Part shown: positions 28,108 through 41,239 of the stretch, piece by piece | Numbering within the stretch: the first letter of the stretch is position 1 | How the letters are laid out: each line of letters begins with the position of its first letter | DNA from: an uncultured Gammaproteobacteria bacterium | Lineage (GTDB): Bacteria; Pseudomonadota; Gammaproteobacteria; GCA-002705445; GCA-002716945 | Reading direction: 5' to 3' | DNA: 64,000 nt | Assembly: GCA_905479195.1 (NCBI GenBank) | Contig: CAJQLO010000002.1 | Span: forward strand, 152,001 to 216,000 | The notes under the pieces: generated by a model | What the model saw: only the letters and a program-made list of their open reading frames with translations | What the model was told of the DNA's origin: nothing | Database searches by the model: none | Translations under genes and position numbers: made by a program

Positions 28108-30206
28108 TATGATGCCTGTTGTATTAAAGCTTCAGCTACACTTGATGGTAGTTCAGCATATTTAGTAAATTCCATTGTATACGTTGCTCTTCCTTGAGAC
28201 ATTGATCTTAATGATGTCGAGTATCCAAACATCTCTGATAATGGTACTTCTGCTTTTACTATGTTACCCATTGCAGTATCTTCCATTCCAAGAACAATCC
28301 CTCTTCGTCTATTTAAGTCTCCAGTAACATCTCCCAGATAATCTTTAGGGGTTACTGCTTCAACAGACATAACTGGTTCAAGTATAACTGGTCTAGCTTT
28401 TTTAGCACCTTCTTTAAACGCTTGTGATCCAGCTACTTTAAATGCTACTTCACTTGAATCAACATCATGAAAAGAACCGTCATATAAAGTTACTTTAACG
28501 TCAACAACTGGAAATCCACCAATCACTCCATTTTCCATTTGCTCGATAATTCCTTTTTCAACAGGGTTAATAAATTCTCTAGGTATTGCTCCACCCACAA
28601 TAGCATTCACAAATTCAAAGCCAGTGCCTGATTCTTGAGGTTCAAGTTTAAGCCATACATGACCATACTGTCCTCTACCACCACTTTGTTTAATATATTT
28701 AGCTTCCTGCTCAATAGGTGTTCTAATTGTTTCTCTATATGCAACTTGTGGCTTTCCAACATTTGCTTCAACAGAAAATTCTCTTTTCATTCTATCAACA
28801 ATTATTTCAAGATGAAGTTCTCCCATTCCAGAAATTATTGTTTGATTTGATTCTTGGTCTGTCGCTACTCTAAACGATGGGTCTTCTTGTGCTAACTTGC
28901 TTAGTGCTAACCCCATTTTTTCTTGGTCAGCTTTTGTTTTAGGTTCTACTGCAATAGATATTACAGGCTCAGGAAATTCCATTCTTTCTAGTGTAATTAT
29001 TGAATCTGGAGTACATAATGTATGTCCAGTAGTTACTGTTTTTAATCCTACAGCTGCAGCTATATCACCAGCTCTTACTTCTTTAACATCCTCTTTTGAA
29101 TTGGCATGCATTAACAATATTCTACCAATTCTTTCTTTCTTCATTGTTGTTGCGTTATAGACTGAATCTCCGGCTTTAAGCACACCCGAATAAACTCTGA
29201 AAAATGTTAATGAACCTACGAATGGGTCAGTTGCTATCTTGAATGCTAATGATGAAAATGGTTCATCATCTGATGATTTTCTCTCAGCAGGGGTTTCGTC
29301 TTTATCATCTAAAACTCCTGTTATAGCAGGCACATCAATTGGTGCTGGCATATAATTTATAATGTTATCTAACATTGTTTGTACACCTTTATTTTTAAAA
29401 GCAGTACCACATTGCGCTAAAACTATTTCGTTAGCTAAAGTTCTAATTCTTAATCCTTCTATAATTTTTTCAATTGGTAGATCACCATTAGTAAGATACT
29501 CGTCCATAAGTTCTTCGCTTGCTTCAGCTGCAGTCTCTAATAGTTGTTCTCTTAATTTATTTGATTGGTCTAGTAAGTCTGATGGAATATCTAAAGTTTC
29601 AAACTTCATTCCCATATTTTCTTCTTCCCAAATTATTGCTTTCATTGTTAGTAAATCAACAATACCTTTGAATTGATCTTCTGATCCTATTGGCACCTGT
29701 AAAGTGACAGGTGTTGAGCCAAGTCTTGTTTTTATTTGTTCTACAACTCTGAAATAATCTGCTCCTGCTCTATCCATTTTATTTACAAATACCATTCTTG
29801 GTACATTATATTTATTAGCTTGTCTCCAAACAGTTTCTGATTGAGGTTCGACACCACCTACCGCACAAAATACTGCAACAGCACCATCTAGTACTCGCAG
29901 TGATCTTTCAACTTCAATTGTAAAATCAACATGTCCAGGAGTATCAATGATATTAATTCTATGTTCTGGAAACTGACCAAGGCTACCTTTCCAAAAACAT
30001 GTAGTTGCAGCTGATGTTATAGTAATACCTCTTTCTTGCTCTTGCTCCATCCAATCCATTGTTGCAGCACCATCATGCACTTCACCAATTTTATGGGACA
30101 CGCCTGTGTAATATAATATTCTTTCTGTAGTAGTTGTCTTACCAGCATCAATATGGGCCATAATACCAATATTTCTATAATTTTCTATGGGAGTCTTTCT
30201 AGCCAT
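28107..30206 (-). CDS. fusA: Elongation factor G
   Basis: Translocation GTPase. The G domain has [19 protein letters not shown] (G1), [11 protein letters not shown] (G2), DTPGHVDF (G3) and NKMDRAGAD (G4). Domains II-V follow, with [20 protein letters not shown] in domain [21 protein letters not shown] in domain IV, and a normal end at [11 protein letters not shown]. At 699 residues it is full length (E. coli 704). It follows rpsG by 3 nt and runs directly into rpsJ, with no tuf copy between. Confidence 0.98.
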   Translation of the reverse strand: MARKTPIENYRNIGIMAHIDAGKTTTTERILYYTGVSHKIGEVHDGAATMDWMEQEQERGITITSAATTCFWKGSLGQFPEHRINIIDTPGHVDFTIEVERSLRVLDGAVAVFCAVGGVEPQSETVWRQANKYNVPRMVFVNKMDRAGADYFRVVEQIKTRLGSTPVTLQVPIGSEDQFKGIVDLLTMKAIIWEEENMGMKFETLDIPSDLLDQSNKLREQLLETAAEASEELMDEYLTNGDLPIEKIIEGLRIRTLANEIVLAQCGTAFKNKGVQTMLDNIINYMPAPIDVPAITGVLDDKDETPAERKSSDDEPFSSLAFKIATDPFVGSLTFFRVYSGVLKAGDSVYNATTMKKERIGRILLMHANSKEDVKEVRAGDIAAAVGLKTVTTGHTLCTPDSIITLERMEFPEPVISIAVEPKTKADQEKMGLALSKLAQEDPSFRVATDQESNQTIISGMGELHLEIIVDRMKREFSVEANVGKPQVAYRETIRTPIEQEAKYIKQSGGRGQYGHVWLKLEPQESGTGFEFVNAIVGGAIPREFINPVEKGIIEQMENGVIGGFPVVDVKVTLYDGSFHDVDSSEVAFKVAGSQAFKEGAKKARPVILEPVMSVEAVTPKDYLGDVTGDLNRRRGIVLGMEDTAMGNIVKAEVPLSEMFGYSTSLRSMSQGRATYTMEFTKYAELPSSVAEALIQQAS

Positions 30207-30209
30207 TTA

Positions 30210-30680
30210 CTACCACCTATAATGTGCAAACGCTTTATTAGCTTCTGCCATTTTATGAACATCTTCTCTTTTCTTGACAGCAGAACCTTTACCTTCACAG
30301 GCATCTAATAATTCTGATGCTAATTTATTTTTCATTGACTTATCATTTCTTTTTAATGCAGCATCTAAAATCCATCTCATAGCCAAAGACAATCTTCGTC
30401 TTGGGTTAACTTCTACTGGAACTTGATAGTTTGATCCACCAACTCTTCTTGATTTAACTTCAACAGATGGGCTTACATTCTGCAGAGCTTTTTCCATCAT
30501 CGACAATGGGTCTGCTTTATTCTTTGTGCTCATAATTTCTAAAGCTGCATAAATTATTTTTTCAGCTGTCCTTTTTTTACCATCAGACATAATCATATTT
30601 GTAAATCTTGAAACCACAGTACTATTAAAAATAGGATCTGGTTTTAAGTGTTTTTTAAATATAGTTTTTTTTCTAGGCAT
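30210..30680 (-). CDS. rpsG: 30S ribosomal protein S7
   Basis: Primary binder of the 16S 3' major domain at the E site. [20 protein letters not shown], then [20 protein letters not shown] and [20 protein letters not shown] are family blocks. The C-terminus is [11 protein letters not shown], giving the short 156-residue form. It lies between rpsL and fusA. Confidence 0.97.
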   Translation of the reverse strand: MPRKKTIFKKHLKPDPIFNSTVVSRFTNMIMSDGKKRTAEKIIYAALEIMSTKNKADPLSMMEKALQNVSPSVEVKSRRVGGSNYQVPVEVNPRRRLSLAMRWILDAALKRNDKSMKNKLASELLDACEGKGSAVKKREDVHKMAEANKAFAHYRW

Positions 30681-30689
30681 AATTATTAT

Positions 30690-31064
30690 TTAAGCTTTTG
30701 GCTTTTTTGTTCCATATTTTGATCTTCCTTGTCTGCGGTTTTCTACTCCTTGAGTATCCAGGCTTCCTCTTACAACATGATATCGAACACCTGGCAAATC
30801 TTTTACTCTTCCGCCGCGTATAACTACAACAGAATGTTCTTGTAGGTTATGGCCTTCTCCACCGATATATGATGTTACTTCCTGACCATTTGTCAGTTTA
30901 ACCCTAGCTACCTTTCTTAGGGCAGAATTTGGTTTTTTTGGGGTTGTCGTATACACACGAGTACATACTCCTCTTCTTTGAGGACATGCCTCTAACGCAG
31001 GAACAGCTGTTTTATAAACTTTATCCCTTCTTGGTTTTCTAACAAGTTGATTAATTGTAGTCAT
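30690..31064 (-). CDS. rpsL: 30S ribosomal protein S12
   Basis: Decoding-centre protein. [19 protein letters not shown] starts it, and [20 protein letters not shown] carries Lys in the streptomycin loop, the sensitive state. [19 protein letters not shown] is the second conserved loop. The length of 124 equals E. coli. About 120 bp containing a long hairpin separate it from rpoC. Confidence 0.97.
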   Translation of the reverse strand: MTTINQLVRKPRRDKVYKTAVPALEACPQRRGVCTRVYTTTPKKPNSALRKVARVKLTNGQEVTSYIGGEGHNLQEHSVVVIRGGRVKDLPGVRYHVVRGSLDTQGVENRRQGRSKYGTKKPKA

Positions 31065-31138
31065 AATATATCTTAATTTAATTCAAAAATTCTATTCGCA
31101 CAGCATATAGCTGTCAAGCAGATATTGCAACAAACATC

Positions 31139-31174
31139 TCATTAAACCTTGGTTTTGAACCAATGATTTAATGA
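31139..31174. promoter_or_regulatory. Long hairpin between rpoC and rpsL
   Basis: TCATTAAA pairs with TTTAATGA and TTGGTT with AACCAA around a 3-nt loop, with a small internal bulge, giving about 14 base pairs. No T tract follows on the minus strand. It marks the boundary between the rpoBC and rpsL-rpsG-fusA segments and may be an attenuator, an RNase III site or a 3'-end stabiliser. Confidence 0.5.
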
Positions 31175-31183
31175 AATAATCGT

Positions 31184-34100
31184 TTAAACAGGATCTACTG
31201 GTGTTTCCTCATCAATAACTGCATTCTTATTTTCTGTATAAGCAGTCATTTCTTCAGCTAGCTCTTTTTCAATTAGAGCAGTTTGGTCATCCTTAGTTTT
31301 TTCATTTCTCTTAGTGGATAAACTTGTACCACATGGTATTAATCTTCCAACAACCACATTCTCTTTCAGTCCTCTCAAGAAATCTTTTTTACCATTTACA
31401 GCTGCATCCGTTAAGACTCTAGTAGTCTCCTGGAATGAGGCTGCTGATATAAATGAATTAGTTACGAGTGAAGCCTTGGTAATACCAAGCAATATAGGCC
31501 TAAAAGTTGGCAATACAGCGCTAGAGTTTGAAGACTTAAGTTCATCTATAACTTCTAGCATAGCTGTTTTTTCCATTTGCTCTCCAACTATCAAGTCAGC
31601 ATCTCCAATTGATTCTATTTCAACCTTCTTCAGCATTTGCTTTAATATTACTTCAATATGTTTATCGTTAATGGCCACACCTTGAAGACGGTAAACATCC
31701 TGAACCTCTTTCACGATATGTTCTGCTAACTCCGTAACACCTCTATATCTCAAAATATCATGAGGGTCTAAAGCTCCTTCTGAGATGATTTCACCTTTTT
31801 CAACTTTTGCTCCCTCGAATACATTTAAGAGTTTTGTTTTTGCCAGCATCTGAACATGTTTATCCTCAACGCCATCTTTATTTATATAAGTTATTTCCAA
31901 TCTTCTCTTTCCTTTGGTCTCTTTACCAAATGAAACAATACCTGTCATTTCAGCAAGCTCAGCCTTGTCTTTTGGAATTCTTGCTTCAAATAAATCAGCA
32001 ACTCTAGGTAAACCACCTGTTATATCCCTTGTCCCTGATGTTTCTCTTGGAGTTCTAGCAATTGTATCGCCTATTCCAATAGTCATCCCATCCGTTAAAG
32101 ATACATTAGACTTTGATGGTAATATAAAATGCGCCGGTAAACTTGAGTTTGTTATATTTAAATCCATTCCTTTACTATCAACCAACGTAACCATAGGTTT
32201 TAAATTTTTGTCAAATGAAACACTTGTTTGATCTTTGATAAGTGTTGAAGATATGCCTGTCATATCATCAGTGATTTTTTCTATACTGACTCCTTCGACA
32301 AAATCTACAAATTTAACAATACCAGCTGTTTCTGTAATAATTGGAGTTGTGTATGGGTCCCACGTGGCAGTTGTTTGACCCATTTCCACTTTATCTCCAT
32401 CATTAATAGTAATAACAGAACCATATGGAATTTTATATCTTTCCTTTTCTCTTCCGCTAGCATCTAAAATTCCTAATTCTCCAGATCTAGAAACTACAAC
32501 ATTATGTTTTTCTGTATTAGCTACCACATTAAGATTATGATATTTTGCTGTTCCTGAAGATTTAACCTCAATACTGTTAGCTGCCACAGATCTTGATGCA
32601 GCTCCTCCAATATGGAATGTTCTCATTGTTAACTGAGTACCAGGCTCACCAATCGATTGAGCAGCTACAACGCCTACTGCTTCACCAGAAGATACTTTTC
32701 TACCTTTCGCTAGGTCTCTTCCGTAACATTTAGCACATATTCCATGTCTAGTTTCGCAGGTAATCGCTGATCTAACCCAGACTTCATCAACTGCGTTTTG
32801 TTCAAGTAAAACTACATTTTTTTCATCTATAAGAGTGTCCTTTGGAAGAATTACTTTTTTAGAATCTAAAATATTCAAGTCTCTTAATAATGTTCTACCT
32901 AATACTCTTTCTCTTAATGGTTGAACAATGTCTCCACCTTCAATAAGCGGCTTCATTAGAATGCCAAACTCAGTACCACAATCATCCTCTACCACAACTA
33001 AATCTTGGGACACATCTACAAGTCTTCGTGTTAAATACCCAGAGTTAGCAGTCTTAAGTGCGGTATCAGCCAATCCTTTTCTTGCTCCATGAGTAGAAAT
33101 AAAGTACTGCATTACATTTAATCCTTCTCTAAAATTTGCAGTAATAGGTGTTTCAATAATTGATCCATCAGGTTTCGCCATTAAACCCCTCATTCCTGAG
33201 AGTTGTCTAATTTGTGCTGCGGATCCCCTAGCACCAGAATCTGCCATCATATAAATAGAATTAAATGACTTATGCTCTACTGTTTTCCCGCCTTTGATCT
33301 TTGATTTCTCTATTCCTAATTCTTTCATCATCGCTTGTGAAACCTGGTCATTTGTATGTGACCAAATATCAACAACTTTGTTATATCTCTCACCAGATGT
33401 AAGAAGACCTGAGTTGTATTGTTTTTCAATATCTTTAACTTCTTTCTCAGCAGAAATAACCATTTTCTCTTTCTGTTGCGGTATAACCATATCGTCAACC
33501 CCAACTGATACTCCTGAAATTGTAGAATATTTAAAACCTGTATACATAATTTGGTCAGCTAACAATACCGTTGCTTTAAGACCTGCAAGACGATATGAGG
33601 CATCAAATAATGCCGATATAGCTCTCTTGTCTAAATCTTTATTTATATATGTAAATGGTATATTTTTAGGAAGTATTTCAGCTAAAACTGCTCTACCCAC
33701 AGTAGTGGACACAATTTTTGGTACAGCTGGTAAATCATCATCTTCACTTTCTTTAATCTCAATTCTTACTCGTATTTTAGCTTGTAAACTAACAACTTTT
33801 TGCTGATAAGCTCTATGAACTTCTTCCACATCACTAAAAATCATACCCTCGCCCATGGCATTAGGTTTTTCTCTAGACATATAATAGATACCCAGAACAA
33901 TGTCTTGAGAAGGAACAATTATTGGACTTCCATTAGACGGTGATAGAATATTATTACTTGATAACATGAGCACTCTAGTTTCAACTTGCGCTTCTAAGGA
34001 TAGCGGCACATGAACAGCCATTTGATCACCATCAAAATCAGCATTGAATGCTGCGCATACTAATGGATGAAGTTGTATTGCTTTTCCTTCTATCAAAATA

Positions 34101-35416
34101 GGTTCGAATGCTTGGATGCCCAATCTATGAAGTGTTGGCGCTCTATTTAACATTACCGGATACTCCTTGATAATTTCATCAAGAATATCCCAAACTTCTT
34201 CTCCTTCCTGCTCGACAACTTTTTTAGCAGCTTTAATTGTAGTTGTAATACCACGCAAATGTAATTTACCGAATATATGTGGCTTAAATAATTCTAAAGC
34301 CATTTTTTTCGGTATACCGCATTGATGCAACCTTAAGGTTGGTCCAACAACAATTACAGACCTACCAGAATAATCTACCCTTTTACCTAAAAGGTTTTGT
34401 CTAAATCTTCCGCCTTTGCCTTTGATCATATCCGCGAGTGATTTCAGCGGTCTTTTATTTGTACCTGTGATTGCGCGGCCTCTTCTACCATTATCAAGAA
34501 GAGCATCTACAGATTCCTGTAACATTCTTTTTTCGTTTCGCACAATAATTTCTGGTGCTTTAAGCTCCAAGAGCCTTTTTAATCTATTATTTCTATTTAT
34601 AACTCTTCTATATAAATCATTTAAATCAGAAGTTGCAAATCTTCCGCCTTCTAGTGGAACTAGAGGTCTTAAATCAGGCGGTAATACTGGTAATACGCTA
34701 AGTATCATCCATTCTGGCTTATTTCCAGATTTAATAAATGACTCAATTAACTTCAAACGTTTTACATTTCTTTTATTCTTCGCTTGAGACTTTGTATTAG
34801 CAATCTCATCTTTTAAATCTTCAAATGTTTTTTTGAGCTCAATTTCTTGTAATAACTCCATTATAGCTTCGGCACCCATGCCTACTTTTAAATCTGTACC
34901 ATATTCAGCTATAGCTTGTTGGTAACCATCTTCAGATAATAACTGTCCTCTTTCTAGAGGCGTTAAACCCCCATCAATTACAATATATGCTTCAAAGTAG
35001 AGAGCTTTTTCAATTTCTCTTAAAGTCATATCTAACATTAATCCAATCCTTGATGGTAATGATCTTAAGTACCAGATATGAGCAACCGGTGATGCCAGTT
35101 CAATATGTCCCATTCTATCTCTTCTAACTTTAGATAGAGTAACTTCAACTCCACATTTTTCACAGATCACGCCTCTATGTTTAAGTCGCTTATACTTACC
35201 ACATAGACATTCATAATCTTTTATAGGACCAAAAATTTTTGCACAAAACAAGCCATCTCTTTCTGGCTTAAATGTTCTGTAGTTGATTGTTTCAGGTTTA
35301 CGAACTTCTCCATAAGACCAAGATCTCATTAGGTCAGGCGAAGCTAAGGAAATTTTAATATGATCAAAATTATCTTCTTTGGTAGTTTTTTTAAACAAAT
35401 TTAACATGTCTTTCAT
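31184..35416 (-). CDS. rpoC: RNA polymerase subunit beta-prime
   Basis: Catalytic subunit. The N-terminal zinc site is [20 protein letters not shown] near residue 70. The active-site magnesium loop is [15 protein letters not shown] near residue 465. The second zinc site includes [19 protein letters not shown]. The trigger-loop region has [23 protein letters not shown] sequence (here [19 protein letters not shown]). At 1410 residues it matches E. coli (1407). It starts 10 bp after rpoB. Confidence 0.99.
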   Translation of the reverse strand: MKDMLNLFKKTTKEDNFDHIKISLASPDLMRSWSYGEVRKPETINYRTFKPERDGLFCAKIFGPIKDYECLCGKYKRLKHRGVICEKCGVEVTLSKVRRDRMGHIELASPVAHIWYLRSLPSRIGLMLDMTLREIEKALYFEAYIVIDGGLTPLERGQLLSEDGYQQAIAEYGTDLKVGMGAEAIMELLQEIELKKTFEDLKDEIANTKSQAKNKRNVKRLKLIESFIKSGNKPEWMILSVLPVLPPDLRPLVPLEGGRFATSDLNDLYRRVINRNNRLKRLLELKAPEIIVRNEKRMLQESVDALLDNGRRGRAITGTNKRPLKSLADMIKGKGGRFRQNLLGKRVDYSGRSVIVVGPTLRLHQCGIPKKMALELFKPHIFGKLHLRGITTTIKAAKKVVEQEGEEVWDILDEIIKEYPVMLNRAPTLHRLGIQAFEPILIEGKAIQLHPLVCAAFNADFDGDQMAVHVPLSLEAQVETRVLMLSSNNILSPSNGSPIIVPSQDIVLGIYYMSREKPNAMGEGMIFSDVEEVHRAYQQKVVSLQAKIRVRIEIKESEDDDLPAVPKIVSTTVGRAVLAEILPKNIPFTYINKDLDKRAISALFDASYRLAGLKATVLLADQIMYTGFKYSTISGVSVGVDDMVIPQQKEKMVISAEKEVKDIEKQYNSGLLTSGERYNKVVDIWSHTNDQVSQAMMKELGIEKSKIKGGKTVEHKSFNSIYMMADSGARGSAAQIRQLSGMRGLMAKPDGSIIETPITANFREGLNVMQYFISTHGARKGLADTALKTANSGYLTRRLVDVSQDLVVVEDDCGTEFGILMKPLIEGGDIVQPLRERVLGRTLLRDLNILDSKKVILPKDTLIDEKNVVLLEQNAVDEVWVRSAITCETRHGICAKCYGRDLAKGRKVSSGEAVGVVAAQSIGEPGTQLTMRTFHIGGAASRSVAANSIEVKSSGTAKYHNLNVVANTEKHNVVVSRSGELGILDASGREKERYKIPYGSVITINDGDKVEMGQTTATWDPYTTPIITETAGIVKFVDFVEGVSIEKITDDMTGISSTLIKDQTSVSFDKNLKPMVTLVDSKGMDLNITNSSLPAHFILPSKSNVSLTDGMTIGIGDTIARTPRETSGTRDITGGLPRVADLFEARIPKDKAELAEMTGIVSFGKETKGKRRLEITYINKDGVEDKHVQMLAKTKLLNVFEGAKVEKGEIISEGALDPHDILRYRGVTELAEHIVKEVQDVYRLQGVAINDKHIEVILKQMLKKVEIESIGDADLIVGEQMEKTAMLEVIDELKSSNSSAVLPTFRPILLGITKASLVTNSFISAASFQETTRVLTDAAVNGKKDFLRGLKENVVVGRLIPCGTSLSTKRNEKTKDDQTALIEKELAEEMTAYTENKNAVIDEETPVDPV

Positions 35417-35426
35417 AATAAACTCC

Positions 35427-38400
35427 TTAAGTTTCTTTATTCTCTAAATCAAGGTCAATATTGATACCTAGAGATCTTATTTCTTTTAACAGCACATTAA
35501 ACGATTCCGGAACATGTGCTTCTGCTGTAAAGTCACCGTCTACAATATTCTTATATATACGATTTCTTCCAGCTACATCATCAGACTTAACTGTTAACAT
35601 TTCTTGTAAAGTATGGGTTGCGCCATATGCTTGCAGCGCCCAAACTTCCATTTCTCCAAACCTTTGTCCACCGAACTGCGCTTTACCGCCTAGTGGCTGC
35701 TGGGTAACTAAACTATATGGTCCAGTAGAACGAGCATGCATTTTATCATCAACCAGATGGTTTAGTTTAATAATGTACATGTAGCCAATAGTAACCGGCC
35801 TATCAAACATTTCTCCGGTCCTTCCATCAAACAATTCAGCTTGACCACTTAAAGGTAAATCAGCAAGCTCAAGCATTGCTTTAATCTCTTGTTCTGATGC
35901 TCCATCAAAAACTGGTGTAGCCATTGGCACACCTGATCTTAAATTATCTGCTAGCGTGTCTATCTCATTATCAGAGAAACCTTTTAGATCATGCTTTTCA
36001 AACCCTGGGCATGTAGAATAAACTTCTCCCAAATAACTTCTAAGCTTTTTTGGATTAGCCTTATCATCTGCCATTTCAGCAATCTTAAATCCTATGCCTT
36101 TTGCTGCCCAGCCTAAGTGTGTTTCAAGAACCTGTCCAACATTCATTCTTGAGGGAACACCTAATGGATTTAATACCACATCAACCGGTCTACCATCTGC
36201 AGTATGAGGCATATCTTCGACTGGAACTATTTGTGAAATTACACCTTTATTTCCATGTCTTCCAGCCATTTTATCGCCTGGCTGCAATGTTCTTTTCACC
36301 GCCAAATAGACTTTAACTTTTTTCTGTATTCCAGGACCCAAGTCATCATGTTGTGATATTTTTTGAGTAATATTTTCTAAGTCTTCAGAAAATTTTTCTG
36401 CTAATTTATCAAATTGATTAGAAATAGCTGCAAGAGAAATATTTCCAGATTCTGTTTTTAAAGTGAACTTAAATAATTCTGAATTATCAATTTCATCAAG
36501 CACTAAAGATGTAACTTTTGTTCCCGACTTAATATTACCAGGAGCTTTCGTTACCTGTTTATTTAATATAATTTTTCTTGTTCTTGTATAAAGATTTTCT
36601 TGATTAATCCTTAGTTCATCCTCTAAGTTTTTCCTAGCTGCCTTGATAGCTTCTAGTTGGATCTCAAGAGCTCTTTTATCTTTATCGATACCTTCTCTAG
36701 TGAATACTCTCACGTCTATCACAGTTCCATCCATTCCAGATGGGACTTTTAATGAAGTATCTTTAACGTCAGATGCTTTTTCACCAAATATTGCTCTCAA
36801 TAACTTTTCTTCTGGAGTAAGCTGGCTTTCTCCTTTCGGTGTAACTTTACCAACTAGTATATCACTTGCTTTAACTTCAGCTCCAACATAAACAATCCCA
36901 GACTCATCAAGTTTACCAAGCAAACTTTCGCTTACATTAGGAATATCTGATGTAATCTCTTCAGAACCAAGTTTGGTATCTCTTGCTACACATTCAAGTT
37001 CTTCAATATGTATAGATGTGAATCTGTCTTCCTGAACAACCCTTTCTGATACTAGAATAGAATCCTCAAAGTTGTATCCATTCCAAGGCATAAATGCAAT
37101 AAGGATGTTTTGCCCAAGAGCTAATTCTCCTAAATCTGTAGATGGACCATCAGCGATAACATCATGTTTTTCAATAATATCACCTGTGCTTACAAGTGGC
37201 TTTTGGTTAATACAGGTGTTTTGATTTGTTCTCGTATATTTAGTTAATGTATAAATATCTACCCCAGTATCATCTGCATCTAATACTTCTAATTCATTTA
37301 CATTGACAATTATTCTTGATGCATCAACATAATCTACCACTCCACCTCTTTTAGCGGTAAATGAAGCACCTGAGTCAATAGCAACAGTTTTTTCAATACC
37401 TGTTCCAACAATTGGCTTTTCTGGCTTAAGTATAGGTACAGCTTGTCTTTGCATGTTAGATCCCATAAGTGCTCTATTCGCATCATCATGCTCTAGAAAT
37501 GGTATTAATGCAGCTGCCACAGATACAACCTGTTTAGGTGATACATCCATTAACTGTACTTTTTCTGGAGAAGAAATGATAAATTCATTGTTATTTCTAC
37601 AAGAAATTAAATCTCCTATCATTTTATTGTTTTTATCTAATTCAGTATTTGCTTGAGCAATTATATATTTGCTTTCTTCAATAGCAGATAACCACTGTAT
37701 GTCATTCTTAACTTTATTTTTTTCTACTACCCTGTATGGGGTTTCTAAAAATCCATAATTATTAGTTCTTGAAAAAGTTGCAAGCGAGTTAATTAATCCA
37801 ATATTTGGACCCTCTGGAGTTTCTATAGGACAAACCCTACCGTAATGGGTTGGATGTACATCCCTAACTTCGAATCCAGCTCTCTCTCTTGTTAGCCCAC
37901 CAGGTCCCAACGCTGATATTCTTCTTTTATGTGTAATTTCGGCAAGAGGATTATTTTGATCCATAAATTGTGATAACTGACTTGTTCCAAAGAATTCTTT
38001 TAGTGTTGCAGTAATAGGTTTTGAATTAACAAGATCTTTTGGTTGAAGCCTATCAGCCATTTCCATTGTACTCATTCTCTCTTTCACAGCTTTTTCAACT
38101 CTTACTAAACCAATTCTAAATACATTTTCAACCATCTCTCCAACGCATTTCACTCTTCTATTTCCTAGATGATCAATATCATCAACAGAATCATATCCAT
38201 TTCTAATATTAACTAATGTTCTCAAAACTTCGATTATATCTTCGTTTGATAATATGCCTTCGCCTTCTGTTTCAGTTCTGCCAACACGAGTATTAAATTT
38301 CATTCTACCTACCGCAGATAAGTCATATCTATCAGTTGACTGAAATAAGTTTGTAAATAATGTCGATGCTGCGTCTTTGGTTGGAGGCTCACCTGGTCTC

Positions 38401-39524
38401 ATCATTCTATAAATTTCTATCAAAGCCGTGTCTTGATCAGTGGTAGGGTCAACATCCAATGTATTACATATGAATGGCCCTCTATCAAGTTCATTGGTAT
38501 GAAGTATCTCAAATTTACTCAATCCAGTTTCTATTATAGTAGCGACTAGTTCTTGTGTAATTTGTTGGTTGCAAGATAAAATTACCTCACCAGTTTTTTT
38601 ATCTATAATGTCACTAGAAATTCTTTTACCCCATAGAAATTCATTTGGCACAGGGAAGCTTTTCATTTTAGCTTTTTTAGCTAATTCAATATGTTGCATA
38701 TTAATTCTCTTGCCTTTTGCTACGATAACTTTTTTACCATGCAAAATATCAAAAGCAGCAATGCTCCCTTTAAGGTCATCTAATTTTTGTTCAATAAAGA
38801 ATGTTTCTTTCTCAACAGTAATCTTATTACTGTCATAAAATAAATCTATAATTTGCTTTGTATCATAGCCTAGGGCTCTTAATATGATTGTTGAAGATAT
38901 CTTTCTTCTCCTGTCAATTCTTGCAAAGATAATATCTTTTTGATCAAATTCAAAATCTAGCCAAGAACCACGATACGGTATTACTCTTGCTGAAAATAAT
39001 AACTTACCAGATGAATGCGTTTTACCACGATCATGGTCAAAGAATACACCAGGCGATCTGTGTAATTGAGACACCACAACTCTTTCAGTACCATTTATGA
39101 TAAATGTCCCAAACTTAGTCATTATAGGCATGTCACCCAAGAACACTTCTTTGTTCTCAAATATTTCTAGTTTGCCAACAGATTTAGGGTCTATATTAAC
39201 TGATAATTTTAAATCTACTTTAATAGGAACAGAATAACTTTTACCAGTTATCCTACACTCTTCTTCACTATATTCTTCCTTACCTAACGTAAACTTACTA
39301 TACTCAAGTTTACAGTTATTAGCATAATCATATATAGGAAATACAGATTTAAAAACAGCATCTAGCGCAGAATTAGAGTAATCAAGTCTTCCTATAGCAT
39401 CCTTGCCTAAAAACTTATTATATGAAAGAACCTGTAGCTCTATCAAATTAGGTATAGGCAAAATATCACCTAATTTACCAAAATTTTTCCTTATTCTTTT
39501 TTTTGCTGTATAACTATATTTCAT
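35427..39524 (-). CDS. rpoB: RNA polymerase subunit beta
   Basis: Second large polymerase subunit. [19 protein letters not shown] matches the family N-terminus, and AAGGAA lies 7-8 nt upstream, fixing the start at 39524 rather than an ATG 27 bases earlier. The rifampicin region reads [20 protein letters not shown] then [11 protein letters not shown], wild-type at the usual resistance positions. [13 protein letters not shown] and the C-terminal [19 protein letters not shown] are intact. The product has 1365 residues (E. coli 1342). Confidence 0.99.
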   Translation of the reverse strand: MKYSYTAKKRIRKNFGKLGDILPIPNLIELQVLSYNKFLGKDAIGRLDYSNSALDAVFKSVFPIYDYANNCKLEYSKFTLGKEEYSEEECRITGKSYSVPIKVDLKLSVNIDPKSVGKLEIFENKEVFLGDMPIMTKFGTFIINGTERVVVSQLHRSPGVFFDHDRGKTHSSGKLLFSARVIPYRGSWLDFEFDQKDIIFARIDRRRKISSTIILRALGYDTKQIIDLFYDSNKITVEKETFFIEQKLDDLKGSIAAFDILHGKKVIVAKGKRINMQHIELAKKAKMKSFPVPNEFLWGKRISSDIIDKKTGEVILSCNQQITQELVATIIETGLSKFEILHTNELDRGPFICNTLDVDPTTDQDTALIEIYRMMRPGEPPTKDAASTLFTNLFQSTDRYDLSAVGRMKFNTRVGRTETEGEGILSNEDIIEVLRTLVNIRNGYDSVDDIDHLGNRRVKCVGEMVENVFRIGLVRVEKAVKERMSTMEMADRLQPKDLVNSKPITATLKEFFGTSQLSQFMDQNNPLAEITHKRRISALGPGGLTRERAGFEVRDVHPTHYGRVCPIETPEGPNIGLINSLATFSRTNNYGFLETPYRVVEKNKVKNDIQWLSAIEESKYIIAQANTELDKNNKMIGDLISCRNNNEFIISSPEKVQLMDVSPKQVVSVAAALIPFLEHDDANRALMGSNMQRQAVPILKPEKPIVGTGIEKTVAIDSGASFTAKRGGVVDYVDASRIIVNVNELEVLDADDTGVDIYTLTKYTRTNQNTCINQKPLVSTGDIIEKHDVIADGPSTDLGELALGQNILIAFMPWNGYNFEDSILVSERVVQEDRFTSIHIEELECVARDTKLGSEEITSDIPNVSESLLGKLDESGIVYVGAEVKASDILVGKVTPKGESQLTPEEKLLRAIFGEKASDVKDTSLKVPSGMDGTVIDVRVFTREGIDKDKRALEIQLEAIKAARKNLEDELRINQENLYTRTRKIILNKQVTKAPGNIKSGTKVTSLVLDEIDNSELFKFTLKTESGNISLAAISNQFDKLAEKFSEDLENITQKISQHDDLGPGIQKKVKVYLAVKRTLQPGDKMAGRHGNKGVISQIVPVEDMPHTADGRPVDVVLNPLGVPSRMNVGQVLETHLGWAAKGIGFKIAEMADDKANPKKLRSYLGEVYSTCPGFEKHDLKGFSDNEIDTLADNLRSGVPMATPVFDGASEQEIKAMLELADLPLSGQAELFDGRTGEMFDRPVTIGYMYIIKLNHLVDDKMHARSTGPYSLVTQQPLGGKAQFGGQRFGEMEVWALQAYGATHTLQEMLTVKSDDVAGRNRIYKNIVDGDFTAEAHVPESFNVLLKEIRSLGINIDLDLENKET

Positions 39525-39606
39525 TAATACTTTTCCTTTGGAACACGCCAAATAGTTAGTAATATTTTACTAAATAAATTTTTAAATTATGCGTTATGCA
39601 AGTTTA

Positions 39607-39981
39607 TTACTTGAGCTCAACAGTTGCGCCTGCTTCCTCTAGTTGCTTTTTAAAGCCTTCAGCTTCAGCCTTATCTACACCTGATTTTAAAATACATGGT
39701 GCTGATTCAACTTTTTCCTTAGCTTCTTTCAAACCTAATCCAGTAACTGTTCTTGCTGCTTTAATAACTGCAACTTTGTTACCACCAAAGCTTTCTAAAG
39801 AAACATCAAAAGTTGATTTTTCTTCAGCTGCTGCTTCACCGCCGCCTGCTGCTGCTGGTGCTGCTGCCACTGCTGCTGCTTTAACTCCAAACTTTTCTTC
39901 CATTTCTGAAATTAAGTCTACTACTTCCATTACAGTCATATTAGATATGGTATCTAAAATTTTATCGTTTGTTCCCGCCAT
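39607..39981 (-). CDS. rplL: 50S ribosomal protein L7/L12
   Basis: Stalk protein that recruits translation factors. An N-terminal dimerisation helix pair ([20 protein letters not shown]) leads through an Ala/Gly hinge to the C-terminal domain, which has [20 protein letters not shown] and a final [11 protein letters not shown]. At 124 residues it matches E. coli (121). About 80 bp separate it from rpoB. I see no clear attenuator hairpin in that gap. Confidence 0.98.
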   Translation of the reverse strand: MAGTNDKILDTISNMTVMEVVDLISEMEEKFGVKAAAVAAAPAAAGGGEAAAEEKSTFDVSLESFGGNKVAVIKAARTVTGLGLKEAKEKVESAPCILKSGVDKAEAEGFKKQLEEAGATVELK

Positions 39982-40008
39982 CTTCTCTTCTCCTATTGAA
40001 TTTAGTTG

Positions 40009-40530
40009 TTAATTCTTTGATTCCTTTACCGCGTCAAGAGTTCTTACCATTTTGGTTGGAACTGCGACCATTGTTGCCATTAATTTTTGGATTGGTGCTT
40101 GCATAATTGACATTAACATTGATATTGCTTCGTCATATGTTGGTAATGAAGCTAGTTTCTTTATTTCTGTTAAATCAAGCTCATTGCCTTTATATGCAAG
40201 TGATTTTAATTCAATATTTTCATGATTATCAATAAAGTCTTTGACTAGTTTAGCGAACTCACCTGGGCTATCGCTTGATGTCGCTAATATTTGAGGGCCA
40301 GAAATTTTTTCAATTACTGATGAATATTCAGAATCTTTTAGTGCCATTTTTAACATATTATTTTTAACAATTTTAATGTGTATGCCTGGCTTGCGTGCAA
40401 TTTTTCTAAACTCACCTAGTTGAATTGCTGTTAAACCACGATAATCAGCAGTCAATATAGTGTCAGCATCAGCTAATATAGTTGATACTTCCTTAACGAG
40501 GTCTTTTTTTTGTTCTAAATTCAATGGCAT
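40009..40530 (-). CDS. rplJ: 50S ribosomal protein L10
   Basis: Stalk base protein that binds 23S rRNA and L7/L12 dimers. It begins MPLNLEQKKDLVKEVSTILA; TADYRGLTAIQLGEFRKIAR and KNNMLKMAL are typical. The C-terminal helix for L7/L12 binding follows MATMVAVPTKMVRTLDAVKE. At 173 residues it is near E. coli (165). Only 5 bp separate it from rplA, so the separate L10 leader known in E. coli is absent. Confidence 0.96.
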   Translation of the reverse strand: MPLNLEQKKDLVKEVSTILADADTILTADYRGLTAIQLGEFRKIARKPGIHIKIVKNNMLKMALKDSEYSSVIEKISGPQILATSSDSPGEFAKLVKDFIDNHENIELKSLAYKGNELDLTEIKKLASLPTYDEAISMLMSIMQAPIQKLMATMVAVPTKMVRTLDAVKESKN

Positions 40531-40535
40531 ATCAG

Positions 40536-41237
40536 CTACTTCTCATTTCCAACTGTGGCTAAGTCTACCTTAATTCCGGGTCCCATTGTAGAAGATATTG
40601 AGATATTTGTCATATATTTTCCTTTAGCTGTAGATGGCTTAGCCTTAATTAGGTCATCTATTAAGAAATTAATGTTTTCAGCTAGTTTCTGAGCTTCAAA
40701 ATCTATCTTACCTATGGTTGTATGGATTATTCCAGCTTTATCAGTTTTATATCTGACTTGGCCTTTTTTAGCATTATTTACTGCATCCACTACATTTTTC
40801 GTAACGGTTCCTTCTTTAGGGTTTGGCATGAGATTTTTAGGCCCAAGGATTCTTCCGAGAGCTCCTAGTTTAGCCATGCAGTCTGGTGTTGCAATTACAA
40901 CATCTGCATCTAAATCTTTATTTTTTTTAACATCCGCAATTAAATCTTCAAAGCCTACTATTTCAGCACCAGCTTTCTTAGCTTCAACAGCATCTTCGCC
41001 ATCAGCAAAGACCGCAACCTTTAAAGTCTTTCCAATACCATGAGGGAGAGATGATGATCCACGTACATTTTGATCTGACTTCTTTGGGTCAACGCCTAGG
41101 TTAATACTGATATCTACTGACTCATTAAAATTTACTTTTGGCAGACTCTGTACAAGTTTTAATGCTTCGATTAGTTCATATGATTTCATAGCATCAATTT
41201 TCTCTACAATTAGTTTTTTTCTTTTAGTTATAGTCAT
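40536..41237 (-). CDS. rplA: 50S ribosomal protein L1
   Basis: Mobile L1-stalk protein that guides deacylated tRNA from the E site; in E. coli it represses rplK-rplA translation. Family blocks are DISINLGVDPKKSDQNVRGS, LPHGIGKTLKVAVFADG, LGRILGPKNLMPNPKEGTV and KGKYMTNISISSTMGPGI. At 233 residues it matches E. coli (234). It lies 2 bp after rplK. Confidence 0.97.
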   Translation of the reverse strand: MTITKRKKLIVEKIDAMKSYELIEALKLVQSLPKVNFNESVDISINLGVDPKKSDQNVRGSSSLPHGIGKTLKVAVFADGEDAVEAKKAGAEIVGFEDLIADVKKNKDLDADVVIATPDCMAKLGALGRILGPKNLMPNPKEGTVTKNVVDAVNNAKKGQVRYKTDKAGIIHTTIGKIDFEAQKLAENINFLIDDLIKAKPSTAKGKYMTNISISSTMGPGIKVDLATVGNEK

Positions 41238-41239
41238 TC

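Noticed and set aside
27844..28197. Cys/Phe-rich repetitive plus-strand frames opposite rpsJ
   Set aside because: They are antisense readings of the 30-bp repeats; the S10 frame on the minus strand explains the sequence.
33294..33806. A 170-codon plus-strand frame
   Set aside because: It is antisense to rpoC, which is intact and conserved through this region.
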